DNA of 64,000 nt from Aegilops tauschii subsp. strangulata (Eukaryota; Streptophyta; Magnoliopsida; Poales; Poaceae). Under the pieces are notes generated by a model. That model saw only the letters and a program-made list of their open reading frames with translations. It was not told the DNA's origin and ran no database searches. Below, one piece after another: positions 32,411-45,010 of this stretch; within the stretch, counting starts at the first letter, position 1, and each line of letters opens with the position of its first letter. The stretch covers positions 158,696,627-158,760,626 of the forward strand of contig NC_053036.3 of NCBI RefSeq assembly GCF_002575655.3, written 5' to 3'. Position numbers and translations under genes: made by a program.

Positions 32411-34116
32411 TGAAGGAAATATGCCCTAGAGGCAATAATAAAGTATTATTTATTTCCTTATATCATGATAAATGTTTATTATTCATGCTAGAATTGTATT
32501 AACCGGAAACATAATACATGTGTGAATACATAGACAAACAGAGTGTCAGTAGTATGCCTCTACTTGACTAGCTCGTTAATCAAAGATGGTTATGTTTCCT
32601 AGCCATAGACATGGGTTGTCATTTGATTAACGGGATCGCCTCATTAGGAGAATGACGTGATTGACTTGACCCATTCCGTTAGCTTAGCACCCGATCGTTT
32701 AGTATGTTGCTATTGCTTTCTTCATGACTTATACATGTTCCTATGACTATGAGATTATGCAACTCCCGTTTACCGGAGGAACACTTTGTGTGCTACCAAA
32801 CGTCACAACGTAAATTGGTGATTATAAAGGTGCTCTACAGGTGTCTCCAAAGGTACTTGTTGGGTTGGCGTATTTCGAGATTAGGATTTGTCACTCCGAT
32901 TGTCGGAGAGGTATCTCTGGGCCCACTCGGTAATGCACATCACTATAAGCCTTGCAAGCATTGTGACTAATGAGTTAGTTGCGGGATGATGCATTACGGA
33001 ACGAGTAAAGAGACTTGCCGGTAACGAGATTGAACTAGGTATCGAGATACCGACGATCGAATCTCGGGCAAGTAACATACCGATGACAAAGGGAACAACG
33101 TATGTTGTTATGCGGTCTGACCGATAAAGATCTTCGTAGAATATGTGGGAGCCAATATGGGCATCCAGGTCCCGCTATTGGTTATTGACCGGAGAGGTGT
33201 CTCGGTTATGTCTACATAGTTCTCGAACCCGTAGGGTCCGCACACTTAACGTTACGATGACAGTTTTATTGAGTTTTGATGTACCGAAGGAGTTCGGAGT
33301 CCCGGATGAGATCGGGGACATGACGAGGAGTCTCGAAATGGCCGAGACGTAAAAATCGATATATTGGACGACTATATTCGGACTTCGGAAATGTTCCGAG
33401 TGATTCGGGTATTTTTCGGAGTACCGGAGAGTTACGGGAATTCGTATTGGGCCTTAATGGGCCATACGGGAAAGGAGAGAAAGGCCTCGAAAGGTGGCCG
33501 CGCCCCTCCCCATGATCTGGTCCGAATTGGACTAGGGAAGGGGGGCGCCCCCTTCCTTCTTTCTCCTTCTCCCTTCCCTTCTCCTATTCCAACAAGGAAA
33601 GGAGGAGTCCTACTCCCGGTGGGAGTAGGACTCCCCCTTCTGGCGCGCCTCTCCTCCCTAGGCCGGCGGCCTCCCCCTTGCTCCTTTATATACGGGGGCA
33701 GGGGGCACCCCATGGAAACACACTTGATATACGATATTTTAGCCGTGTGCGGTGCCCCCTCCACCAGATTACACCTCGATAATACCGTTGCAGAGCTTAG
33801 GCGAAGCCCTGCGTCGGTGGAACATCATAATCGTCACCACGCCGTCGTGCTGACGAAACTATCCCTCAACACTCGGCTGGATCAGAGTTCGAGGGACGTC
33901 ATCGAGCTGAACGTGTGCTGCACTCGGAGGTGCCGTGCGTTCGGTACTTGATCGGTCGGATCGTGAAGACGTACACTATATCAACCGCGTTGTGATAACG
34001 CTTCCGCTGTCGGTCTACGAGGGTACATGGAAAACACTCTCCCCACTCGTTGCTATGCATCACCATGATCTTGCGTGTGTGTAGGATTTTTTTTGAAATT
34101 ACTACGTTTCCCAACA
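32411..34116 (+). repeat. 5' LTR of the BARE1-like element
   Basis: Starts TGAAGGAAATATGCCCTAGA and ends TACGTTTCCCAACA. Both LTRs share TGAAGG where most family members I remember have TGTTGG. Contains a TATA-like CCTTTATATACGGGG at about 33685. Confidence 0.95.
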
Positions 34117-34135
34117 GCGGCATCCGAGCCCGGTT
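34117..34135 (+). other. Degenerate primer-binding site
   Basis: GCGGCATCCGAGCCCGG lies right after the 5' LTR, where Copia elements usually carry TGGTATCAGAGC. Several differences from that usual site. Confidence 0.75.
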
Positions 34136-35436
34136 TTATGCGTTGATGCTATGCACGAGTAGAACACATGTGAGTTGTGGGCGATATAAGTCATACTGCT
34201 TAACAGCATGTCATACTTTGGTTCAGCGGTATTGTGAGATGAAGCGGCCCGGACCGACATTACGCGTACGCTTACGCGAGACTGGTTTCACCGTTGCGAG
34301 CACTCGTTGCTTAAAGGTGACCGGCGGGTGTCTGTCTCTCTCACTTTAGTTGAACTGAGTGTGGCTACGCCCGGTCCTTGCGAAGGTTAAAACAGCACCA
34401 ACTTGACAAACTATCGTTGTGGTTTTGATGCGTAGGTAAGAACGGTTCTTGCTAAGCCCGTAGCAGCCACGTAAAACATGCAACAACAAAGTAGAGGACG
34501 TCTAACTTGTTTTTGCAGGGCATGTTGTGATGTGATATGGTCAAGACATGATGTGATATAATTTGTTGTATGAGATGATCATGTTTTGTAACCGAGTTAT
34601 CGGCAACTGGCAGGAGCCATATGGTTGTCGCTTTATTGTATGAAATGCAATCGCCATGTAATAGTTTTACTTTATCACTAAGCGGTAGCGATAGTCGTAA
34701 AAGCAATAAGTTGGCGAGACGACAACGATACTACGATGGAGATCAAGGTGTCGTGCCGGTGACGATGGTGATCATGACGGTGCTTCGGAGATGGAGATCA
34801 CAAGCACGGTGCTTCGGAGATGGAGATCACAAGCATAAGATGATGATGGCCATATCATATCACTTATATTGATTGCATGTGATGTTAATCCTTTATGCAT
34901 CTTATCTTGCTTTGATTGACGGTAGCATTATAAGATAATCTCTCACTAAAATTTCAAGATAAAGTGTTCTCCCTGAGTATGCACCGTTGCGAAAGTTCTT
35001 CGTGCTGAGACACCACGTGTTAATCGGGTGTGATAGGCTCTACGTTCAAATACAACGGGTGCAAAACAGTTGCACACACGGAATACTCAGGTTAAACTTG
35101 ACGAGCCTAGCATATACAGATATGGCCTCGGAACACAGAGACCGAAAGGTTGAGCGTGAATCATATAGTAGATATGATCAACATAGTGATGTTCACCATT
35201 GAAACTACTCCATCTCATGTGTTAATCGGACATGGTTTAGTTGATTTGGATCACGTAATCACTTAGATGATTAGAGGGATGTCTATCTAAGTGGGAGTTC
35301 TTAAGTAATATGATTAATTGAACTTAAATTTATCATGAACTTAGTCCTGATAGTATTTTGCAAATTATGTTGTAGATCAATAGCTCGGGTTGTTGCTTCC
35401 CTGTGTTTATTTTTGATATGTTCCTAGAGGAAAAAT

Positions 35437-36437
35437 TATGTTGAAAGATGTTAGTAGAAAAGATGCGGATTGGATCCGTGATCTGAGGATTATCCTCATT
35501 GCTGCACAGAAAAATTATGTCCTTGATGCACCGCTAGGTGACAGACCTATTGCAGGAGCAGATGCAGACGTTATGAACGTTTGGCTAGCTCAATATGGTG
35601 ACTACTTGATAGTTTAGTGCACCATGCTTAACGGCCTAGAATCGGGACTTCAAAGACGTTTTGAACGTCATGGACCATATGAGATGTTCCAGGAGTTGAA
35701 GTTAATATTTCAAGCAAATACCCGAGTTGAGAGATATGAAGTCTCCAACAAGTTCTATAGCTAAAAGATGGAGGAGAATCGCTCAACTAGTGAGCATGTG
35801 CTCAGATTGTCTGGGTACTACAATCGCTTGAATCAAGTGGGAGTTAATCTTCCAGATAAAATAGTGATTGACAGAATTCTCTAGTCACCATCACCAAGTT
35901 AGTAGAACTTCGTGATGAACTATAGTATGCAAGGGATGACGAAAGTAATTCCCGAGCTCTTCGTGATGCTGAAATCGACGAAGGTAGAAATCAAGAAAAA
36001 CATCAAGTGTTGATGGTTGACGAGAACACTAGTTTCAAGAAAAGGGCAAAGGGAAGAAGGGGAACTTCAAGAAGAACGGCAAGCAAGTTGCTGCTCAAGT
36101 GAAGAAGCCTAAGTCTGGTCCTAAGCCTGAGACTAAGTGCTTCTACTGCAAAGGGACTGGTTACTGGAAGCGGAACTACCCCAACTATTTGGTGGATAAG
36201 AAGGATGGAAAAGTGAACAAAGGTATATTGGATATACATGTTATTGATGTGTACTTTACTAGTGTTTATAGCAACCCCTCGGCATTTGATACTGGTTCAG
36301 TTACTAAGAGTAGTAACTCGAAACGGGAGTTGCAGAATAAACAGAGACTAGTAAAAGGCGAGGTGACGATGTGTGTTGGAAGTAGTTCCAAGATTGATAT
36401 GATCATCATCGCACACTCCCTATACTTTCGGGATTAG
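35437..36437 (+). pseudogene. gag remnant of the BARE1-like element
   Basis: Capsid-like sequence from ATGTTGAAAGATG (35437) with stops (for example TAG at 35616-35618 and TAA at 35762-35764), followed by a zinc-knuckle region. The knuckle reads CFYCKGTGYWKRNYPNY: the His and the last Cys of the usual C-x2-C-x4-H-x4-C are Tyr. The protein would pack RNA into particles; this copy cannot make it. Confidence 0.8.
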
Positions 36438-36570
36438 TGTTGATACTAAATAAGTGTTATTTGGTGTTTGCGTTGAGCATGAATATGATTTGATCATGTT
36501 TATTGCAAAACGGTTATTCATTTAAGTTAGAGAACAATTGTTGTTCTGTTTACATGAATAAAAACCTTCT

Positions 36571-37505
36571 ATGGTCATACACACCAACGAAAATGGTTTG
36601 TTGGATCTCAATCGTAGTGATACACATAATCATAATATTGAAGCCAAAAGATACAAAGTTAATAATGATAGTGCAACTTATTTGTGGCACTGCCGTTTAG
36701 GTCATATTGGTGTAAAGCGCATGAAGAAACTCCATACTGATGGGATTTTGGAATCACTTGATTATGAATCACTTGATACTTGCGAACCGTGCCTCATGGG
36801 CAAGATGACTAAAACGCCGTTCTCCGGAACTATGGAGAGAGCAACAGATTTGTTGGAAGTCATACATACAGATGTATGTGGTCCAATGAATATTGAGGCT
36901 CGTGGCGGATATCGTTATTTTCTCACCTTCACAGATGATTTGAGCAGATATGGGTATATCTACTTAATAAAAACATAAGTCTGAAACATTTGAAAAGTTC
37001 ATATAATTTCAGAGTGAAGTGGAAAATCATCATAACAAGAAAAATAAAGTTTCTACGATCTGATCGTAGAGAAGAGTATTTGAGTTACGAGTTTGGCCTT
37101 CAGTTAAAACAATGTGAAATAGTTTCACTACTCACGCCACCTGGAACACCACAGCATAATGGTGTGTCCGAACGTCATAACCGTACTTTATTGGATATAG
37201 TGCAATCTATGATGTCTCTTACCAATTTACCACTATCGTTTTGGGGTTATGCATTAGAGACAGCTACATTCACGTTAAATAGGGCACCATCAAAATCCGT
37301 TGAGACGACGCCTTATGAACTGTGGTTTGGCAAGAAACCAAAGTTGTCGTTTCTTAAAGTTTGGGGTTGCGATGCTTATGTGAAAAAGTTTCATCCTGAT
37401 AAGCTCAAACCCAAATCGGAGAAATGTGTCTTCATAGGATACCCAAAGGAGACAGTTGGGTACACCTTCTATCACAGATCCGAAGGCAATACATTTGTTG
37501 CTTAG
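36571..37505 (+). pseudogene. Integrase remnant of the BARE1-like element
   Basis: Begins with the GAG-pre-integrase zinc-binding region (WHCRLGHIG...CEPCLMGKM), then the first catalytic Asp in HTDVCGPM and FTDDLSRYGY. A stop and frameshift at about 36976 remove the middle; the part from 36990 holds LRSDRREEYL (second Asp), HNGVSERHNRTL (catalytic Glu) and the C-terminal CVFIGYPKETVGY region. Ends at TAG 37503. Confidence 0.85.
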
Positions 37506-37544
37506 TATGGATCCTTTCTAGAGAAGGAGTTTCTCTCGAAAGAA

Positions 37545-39110
37545 GTGAGTGGGAGGAAAGTAGAACTTGATGAGGTAACTGTACCTGCTCCCTTATTGGA
37601 AAGTAGTTCATCACAGAAATCTGTTCCTGTGACTCCTACACCAATTAGTGAGGAAGTTAATGATGATGATCATGGAACTTCAAATCAAGTTATTACTGAA
37701 CCTCGTAGGTCAACCAGAGTAAGATCCGCACCAGAGTGGTATGGTAATCCTGTTCTGGAGGTTATGTTACTAGACCATGACGAACCTACGAACTATGAAG
37801 AAGCGATGGTGAGCCCAGATTCCGCGAAATGGCTTGAAGCCATGAAATCTGAGATAAGATCCATATATGAGAACAAAGTATGGACTTTGATTGACTTGCC
37901 CAATGATCGGCGAGCCATTGAGATTAAATGGATCTTCAAGAGGAAGACGGACGCTGATAGTAGTGTCACTATCTACAAAGCTAGAATTGTCGCAAAAGGT
38001 TTTCGACAAGTTCAAGGTGTTGACTACGATGAGATTTTCTCACACGTAGCGATGCTTAAGTCTGTCCAAATCATATTAGCAATTGCCGCATTTTATGAAA
38101 TCTGGCAAATGGATGTCAAAACTGCATTACTTAATGGATTTCTTAAAGAAGAGTTGTATATGATGCAACTAGAAGGTTTTCGATAACTGCATTACTCGTA
38201 TCTATGCTTAAAGTCTGTCTGAATCATATTAGCAATTGCCGCATTTTATGAAATCTGGCAAATGGATAAACAAAACTACATTCCTTAATGGATTTATTAA
38301 AGAAGAGTTGTATATGATGCAACCAGGAGGTTTTGTCAATCCTAAAAGTGCTAACAAAATATGCAAGCTCCAGCGATCCATCTATGGACTGGTGCAAGCA
38401 TCTCGGAGTTGGAATATACACTTTGATAAGTTGATCAAAGGATATAGTTTTATACAGACTTGCGGTGAAGCCTGTATTTTCAAGAAAGTGAGTGGGAGTA
38501 CTACAGCATTTCTGATAAGTATATGTGAATGACATATTGTTGATCGGAAATAACGTAGAATTATTCTGCAAAGCATAAAGGAGTGTTTGAAAGGAGTTTT
38601 TCAAAGATAGACCTCGGTGAAGCTGCTTACATATTGAGCATCAAGATCTATAGAGATAGATGAAGACGCTTGATAAGTTTTTCAATGAGTACATACCTTA
38701 ACAAGATTTTGAAGTAGTTCAAAATAGAACAGTCAAAGAAAGAGTTCTTGCCTGTGTTACAAGGTGTGAAATTGAGTAAAGACTCAAAGCCCGACCACGG
38801 CAAAAGATAGAAAGAGAATGAGAGTCATTCCTTATGCCTTGGCCATAGGTTCTATAAAGTATGCCATGCTTTGTACCAGATCTATTGTATACCCTACACT
38901 GATTTTGGCAAGGGAGTACAATAGTGATCTAGGAGTAGATCACTGGACAGCAGTCAAAATTATCCTTAGTGGAATAAGGATATGTTTCTCGATTATGGAA
39001 GTGACAAAAGGTTCGTCGTAAAGGGTTACGTCGATGCAAGTTTTGACACTAATCTAGATGACTCTAAGTCTCGGTCTAGATACATATTGAAAGTGGGAGC
39101 AATTAGCTAG
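37545..39110 (+). pseudogene. Reverse transcriptase / RNase H remnant with internal duplication
   Basis: Copia RT start is clear (NKVWTLIDLP, KWIFKRKTDAD, YKARIVAKGF, GVDYDEIFSHVA, QMDVKTALLNGFLKEELYM). A 153-bp segment (38072 onward) is repeated at 38225, putting a stop at 38184 between the copies. The catalytic region at 38522-38533 reads YVND, not YVDD, and is out of frame with the part before it. RNase H traces (VVKGYVDASFDTN) lie at about 39010-39060. Confidence 0.85.
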
Positions 39111-39390
39111 AGTAGCTCCGTGCAGAGCATTATAGACATAGAAATTTGCAAAATACTTACGGATCTGAATGTGACAGACCCGTTGACTAAAATTATCTCA
39201 CAATCAAAACATGATCACACCTTAGTACTCTTTGGGTGTTAATCACATAGCGATGTGAACTAGATTACTGACTCTAGTAAACCCTTTGAGTGTTGGTCAC
39301 ATAGAGATGTGAACTATGGGTGTTAATCACATGGTGATGTGAATTATTAATGTTAAATCACATGGCGATGTGAACTAGATTATTGACTCT

Positions 39391-39406
39391 AGTGCAAGTG
39401 GGAGAC
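39391..39406 (+). other. Polypurine tract of the BARE1-like element
   Basis: AGTGCAAGTGGGAGAC directly before the 3' LTR; the same tract in inverse orientation borders the Angela LTR at 53238. Confidence 0.85.
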
Positions 39407-41113
39407 TGAAGGAAATATGCCCTAGAGGAAATAATAAAGTATTATTTATTTCCTTATATCATGATAAATGTTTATTATTCATGCTAGAATTGTATTAACC
39501 GGAAACATAATACATGTGTGAATACATAGACAAGCAGAGTGTCACTAGTATGCCTCTACTTGACTAGCTTGTTAATCAAAGATGGTTATGTTTCCTAGCC
39601 ATAGACATGAGTTGTCATTTGATTAACGGGATCACCTCATTAGGAGAATGACGTGATTGACTTGACCCATTCTGTTAGCTTAGCACCCGATCGTTTAGTA
39701 TGTTGCTATTGCTTTCTTCATGACTTATACATGTTCCTATGACTATGAGATTATGCAACTCCCGTTTACCGGAGGAACACTTTGTATGCTACCAAACGTC
39801 ACAACGTAAATGGGTGATTATAAAGGTGCTCTACAGGTGTCTCCAAAGGTACTTGTTGGGTTGGCGTATTTCGAGATTAGGATTTGTCACTCCGATTGTC
39901 GGAGAGGTATCTCTGGGCCCACACGGTAATGCACATCACTATAAGCCTTGCAAGCATTGTGACTAATGAGTTAGTTGCGGGATGATGCATTACGGAACGA
40001 GTAAAGAGACTTGCCGGTAAAGAGATTGAACTAGGTATCGAGATACCGACGATCGAATCTCGGGCAAGTAACATACCGATGACAAAGGGAACAACGTATG
40101 TTGTTATGCGGCCTGACCGATAAAGATCTTCGTAGAATATGTGGGAGCCAATATGGGCATCCAGGTCCCGCTATTAGTTATTGACCGGAGAGGTGTCTCG
40201 GTCATGTCTACATAGTTCTCAAACCCGTAGGGTCCACACGCTTAACGTTACGATGACAGTTTTATTGAGTTTTGATGTACCGAAGGAGTTCGGAGTCCCG
40301 GATGAGATCGGGGACATGACGAGGAGTCTCGAAATGGCCGAGACGTAAAAATCGATATATTGGACGACTATATTCGGACTTCGGAAAGGTTCCGAGTGAT
40401 TCGGGTATTTTTCGGAGTACCGGAGAGTTACGGGAATTCGTATTGGACCTTAATGGGCCATACGGGAAAGGAGAGAAAGGCCTCAAAAGGTGGCCGCGCC
40501 CCTCCCCATGATCTGGTCCGAATTGGACTAGGGAAGGGGGGCGCCCCTTCCTTCTTTCTCCTTCTCCCTTCCCTTCTCCTATTCCAACAAGGAAAGGAGG
40601 AGTCCTACTCCCGGTGGGAGTAGGACTCCCCCTTCTGGCACGCCTCTCCTCCCTAGGCCGGCGGCCTCCCCCTTGCTCCTTTATATACGGGGGCAGGGGG
40701 CACCCCATGGACACACACTTGATATACGATATTTTAGCCGTGTGCGGTGCCCCCCTCCACCAGATTACACCTCGATAATACCGTTGCGGAGCTTAGGCGA
40801 AGCCCTGCGTCGGTGGAACATCATCATCGTCACCACGCCGCCGTGCTGACGAAACTCTCCCTCAACACTCGGCTGGATCGGAGTTCGAGGGACGTCATCG
40901 AGCTGAACGTGTGCTGAACTCGGAGGTGCCGTGCGTTCGGTACTTGATCGGTCGGATCGTGAAGACGTACGACTACATCAACCGCGTTGTGATAACGCTT
41001 CTGCTGTCGGTCTACGAGGGTACGTGGACAACGCTCTCCCCACTCGTTGCTATGCATCACCATGATCTTGCGTGTGCGTAGGAATTTTTTTGAAATTACT
41101 ACGTTCCCCAACA
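39407..41113 (+). repeat. 3' LTR of the BARE1-like element
   Basis: Starts TGAAGGAAATATGCCCTAGA, ends GTTCCCCAACA, then the CGCAC target duplication. Confidence 0.95.
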
Positions 41114-41224
41114 CGCACGCCCGAGGAGGTTTTGGTGTGTGTGTGTGTGTGGAGGGGGGCGCGGGGTGTTTGAGGAAATGACGCGGGTACTGAATATTTT
41201 ACTACGCGGGAGTCAAACGCAGGA

Positions 41225-41496
41225 GTGAAATGCCGGGCTATTGAAAATTTTAATGATAGCGCATCACACACGGTCCGGAGATAACAACTGTGTGTTATGA
41301 AAAAGAAAAACCCTCGAGGCGGGCAGATATTTTCGATGCAGGCGGGATTGGGAACAAGAAACATCGCACACGATCCAGAGATAACAACCGTGTCTTATGA
41401 AACAGAAAAAACCCTCGAAGCGGGCAGATGTTTTTGAGAGGGGGAGCCTCGTGGAGCCCAATGTACTGTGCGGATGTGTGCGTGATAGGTGCACCG
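41225..41496. repeat. CACTA spacer block 2 with a ~120-bp direct repeat
   Basis: ATC.CACACG.TCC.GAGATAACAA followed by GAAAAA.CCCTCGA.GCGGGC occurs twice (from about 41262 and 41363). Same word set as the CACTA end at 61 kb. Confidence 0.65.
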
Positions 41497-41501
41497 GCGT
41501 G

Positions 41502-42320
41502 TGTCGTGGTATTCTCACGGGGGGGGGGTGTGAGGCGACAGATGCCACAAGGGCTTTGTGTGAGGGTAAGACTGCTGCTGATAGGACCGGGAGTGGGTAT
41601 GCGAGTAGCACGCGCTAGTTTACCCAGGTTCGGGGCTCTCCGGAGAGATAATACCCCTACTCCTGCATGTCTGAGTATATGTATCTGGGGTGTACATCGG
41701 GCAGTACAAAGTGCTCCTAGAGCTGTATCTGGGGGCAGTGCCATGGGCATCTGGCTCCGTATATGCATGCACAAAGCATACTTTAGTGGCCGGCCATGAG
41801 CATGGCCGCATGTGTGTGCTTGGGCAAGCTTGCCCATGGGGATGGATGGATGGCTAGCTAGCTCTCTTGCTAGCTAGCTTGCTTGTTGTGTGCGTCAGTC
41901 CATCCCATGGATGGATGGATGTGTGTCTCCTTTTATAGTGTGAGGTAGCTTTGTATCTAAGCTATGTGGAGGTATGGGAGCAAGGCATGGTGCATGTCAT
42001 GCTTGTCCCCTAGGTCACTTCATGAATAGTGCCAGGGGACAAGTGACACTATACATGACGGTGTCGCGGTACGGTTGTCTTGTCCGCGGCATGGCCGTCT
42101 CGTCGGGGTCTTGTCGATGCCGGGTCGGACTGCAGTCGGCAGCCGGCTAGTCGGCGCAGTCGGTCAGCTGGCAGCCGGCTGGGCAGCCGGCCGGGTGGAG
42201 CAGTCGGACGGGGAGCCGACAGGAGCGGCCGGGCAGTCGGACTGAGGGGCTTTGCTAGCCCCGATGTCTTGAAATATTGTCTTGCCGTCTTCGGGATACC
42301 CGTGTCCAATTACTCCGACA
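41502..42320. mobile_element. Solo LTR, 819 bp
   Basis: TGTCGTGGTATTCTCACGGG at the left and TTACTCCGACA at the right (TGTCG/CGACA inverted ends), flanked by GCGTG on both sides (41497-41501 and 42321-42325). No internal coding region, so it is a recombination product. The interior has AATACCCCTACTCCTGC, ATGGATGGATGG runs, GCTAGCTAGC runs and a GC-rich CAGCCGGC array (42110-42245). Family not named. Confidence 0.8.
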
Positions 42321-42424
42321 GCGTGGCACACGGTTAGTTTGAGTGAACCGTGTCTGTTGCATCATCCGACTTGTCTAATGTTCATAAATTTGGCGAAAAA
42401 TGACGCGGGAGAGGGTCAGAACAC

Positions 42425-45010
42425 GAACACACTTGCATGTGGACCAAATTTATGTATCAAAAGGGTGGTTTGATTTTCAAATACCAAATGCAACTTCGAT
42501 GTGGCACCTCTCTCGCAAAGCGCACGGTATTGCTTTCTCCCACCCTCTCCTGTCGGCACGAAGGGAATCCTAAGCTATGAATGCATGCCCCTCCCCCTCA
42601 ACCGAGGTTCACCTAGCAAAGTGCGAAGTAGCTAGCAGCCCCCCTCTTCCCTCGTGTCGGCACGAAGGGAAACCTAGGCTATATATGAATGCATGCCCCC
42701 CAACCGAGGTTCACCATAGCAAAGTGCAAAGTAGCTAGCAGCCCCCTCCCTTGTGTCGGCATGAAGGGAATCCTAAACTATGAATGCATGCCCCCCAACC
42801 AAGGTTCACCTAGCAAAGTGTGAAGTAGAGCTAGCAGCCCTCCCTCCCTCGTGTCGGCACGAAGGGATTCCTAAGCTATGAATGCATGCCCCTCCCAACC
42901 GAGGTTCACCTAGCAAAGTGAGAAGTAGCTAGCAGCCCCCTCCCTCGTGTCGGCACGAAGGGAATCCTAGCTAAGCTATGAATGCATGCCCTTCCCCCAA
43001 CCGAGGTTCACCCTAGCAAAGTGCGAAGTAGCTAGCAGCCACCCCTCCCTCGTCTCGGAACGAAGGGAATCCTAAGCTATGAATGCACATGCCCCCCCCA
43101 ACCAAGGTTCACCTAGCAAAGTGCGAAGTAGCTAGCAGCCCCCCTTGTGTCGGCATGAAGGGAATCCTAAGCTATGAGCATGCCCCCTCCCCCCCAACCG
43201 AGGTTCACCTAGCAAAGTGCGAAGTAGCTAGCAGCCCCCCACCCCCTCGTGTCGCCACGAAGGGAATCGTAATTAAGCTATGAATGCATGCCCCCCAACC
43301 GAGGTTCACCTAGCAAAGTGCGATGTAGCAACCCCCCCCCCCCACACTTTCAGTCAGCGGGCCCGAGAGGCATATATCTCACCAAGATGGATCGTAAAAC
43401 GGACCAAGAATAATCCACCTTGGTCGTACAACCTCTCTCTTGTTGTTGGTCAAAGTGATGGCCGTCCATGCGACCCCGGAGATGGACTAGCTCGCCAATA
43501 ATCACGCAAGTAGCTAGTCCCCGAAGACAACCACTGCATGCGTGTGGCCCAAACATATGTATGGAGAGGTGTTTTTTTAGTAACAATGAACAACTTTGAT
43601 GCGGCACCGTGATTTCGAACTAGAAATCCCCACACTGAGTGAGGGTTAGGTTGACGATGCATATGTATGTTACACCACACTTCAAGCCAACGACGGGGAT
43701 TCATATATGCATGCATGCGTGCATAGTATATGCGCTCAAACTTAATTAGGTCTGAATCTCACCATGACCTATACTACGATAACACGAACCAAATGAAGAA
43801 TCCGCCATGGTAACCTATCTTGTTGTTGGTCAAGGTGATCATGGATGTCTACGCGGGCCCACGAATATATAGGCTTGTCACCGATAACCAAGCGAGGGAG
43901 TGTATCGTTCGAAGGCAACCACTACATGCATATGTATGGAGGTGATGCGTGCATGCATGTTTGAATACACAACATTGATATGGCGCATGTGTCAAAAATC
44001 GTACACTAGCTCCCCACACAGAGCGAGATCGGTTCATGATGGTGTCGTTGCACTAGCCACTTCAACTCGATGGGAGGGATTCATGCGTACACATGCATCT
44101 GTGTGTACTCAAAGTGTATCATGCACGTCATCCCGGAGCAAAAATAATAATCCCCTCCTAAGTCAAATTAACCTCTCTTGTTGTCAGGCAAAAAGAAGTG
44201 ATGGACCAAGCAGGCCCACAAATGGAAAGCATCGATATCGCTGATAACCGCTTAAGTGGGTGCGAGAGGACAACCACCACCGCTTTGCATGTGGGCCAAA
44301 CATATATATGTTGAATACCCAAAATGCACAACTTTGATGTGCCACATGCCTCAAAAACCGTAAACCATGCACCCACACAGAGCGACGTTCATATCAAGCG
44401 TACTACATATGATGGTCCCCTTCCCCCCTCTTCACGGCATACTATATGCTCCTGCCGTAATATATGTACAACCTAAAAGAATCCTCATCGATGGTGAAAT
44501 TAATTAACCTCTCCCGATGTAGGTCAAAGTGATGCATGCATGCATGCATCGACGATGGCCTCATGGGCCCACAGATGGAAGCGTCACACGTGAGTGTTCT
44601 AGCTAGGATATATATGCATGTGGCCCAAAAAGGTGTTGTGTGATGTTTGAATAACCAATTTCACAATTTTGATGTGGCATGTGCCTCGGTAACCAAAAAT
44701 TTCTGACACTTACTTGTTCACGGACGCATACGTATAGTATATATGCTAGTCCCCTCCCACCTCTTCGATGCATACTATATACCACCATAACACAAAGAAA
44801 AAAGATTCTACCTTGCTGGTCAAATTAACCTCACTGCCGGTTGTTCGTATAAGTGATGGACGACGACCTCGCGGGCCCACAGAAAGCGTCACACGTGAGT
44901 ATCGAGTGTCGTGTAGGACAACCATCGACTGCATGTGGCCAAAACATTTATGTATGAAAGGGTTGTGTAATGTTTTAAATAACGATTTCACGACTCTGAT
45001 GTGGCACCAG
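42425..45010. repeat. Array of about six diverged ~350-bp repeats
   Basis: Each copy has GCATGTGG.CCAAA.ATATAT, a TTGAATAACCAA-like phrase, AACTTTGATGTGGCAC, a CTCAAAAACCGTA-like phrase and often CACACAGAGCGA, then AACCTCTCTTGTTG. Copies near 42430, 43535, 43920, 44285, 44615 and 44930. The first is separated from the rest by the 42.55-43.35 kb array. No coding potential. Confidence 0.7.
42550..43345. repeat. ~100-bp tandem repeat, about 8 copies
   Basis: The unit runs GGCACGAAGGGAATCCTAAG, CTATGAATGCATGCC, CAACCGAGGTTCACCTAGCA, AAGTGCGAAGTAGCTAGCAG and a C-rich tract. Period 92-108 bp, varying mainly in the C run and in small insertions. Confidence 0.93.

Larger units (their letters stand above)
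32411..41113 (+). mobile_element. BARE1-like Copia LTR retrotransposon, complete but coding-dead
   Basis: Two 1.7-kb LTRs, tRNA-Met-type primer site, polypurine tract and Copia-order gag-integrase-RT remnants. It is flanked by CGCAC on both sides (32406-32410 and 41114-41118), so the borders are exact. The LTRs differ at about 40 positions by eye (about 2.5 %), which at the usual grass rate of 1.3e-8 per site per year suggests insertion roughly 0.9 million years ago. The LTR text (for example ACTCCCGTTTACCGGAGGAA) matches what I remember of BARE1. Coding regions carry stops, frameshifts and a duplication. Confidence 0.95.

Noticed and set aside
33364..33951. 195-codon frame in the BARE1-like LTR
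   Set aside because: Lies wholly within an LTR and is disrupted in the other LTR; chance frame.
41700..41900. GCTAGCTAGC / ATGGATGG runs as a hairpin regulatory site
   Set aside because: Simple-sequence tracts inside a solo LTR; no further support.
42550..43345. CRISPR-like regular repeats
   Set aside because: Head-to-tail satellite with no unique spacers, in a plant genome; period and sequence vary as in a tandem repeat.
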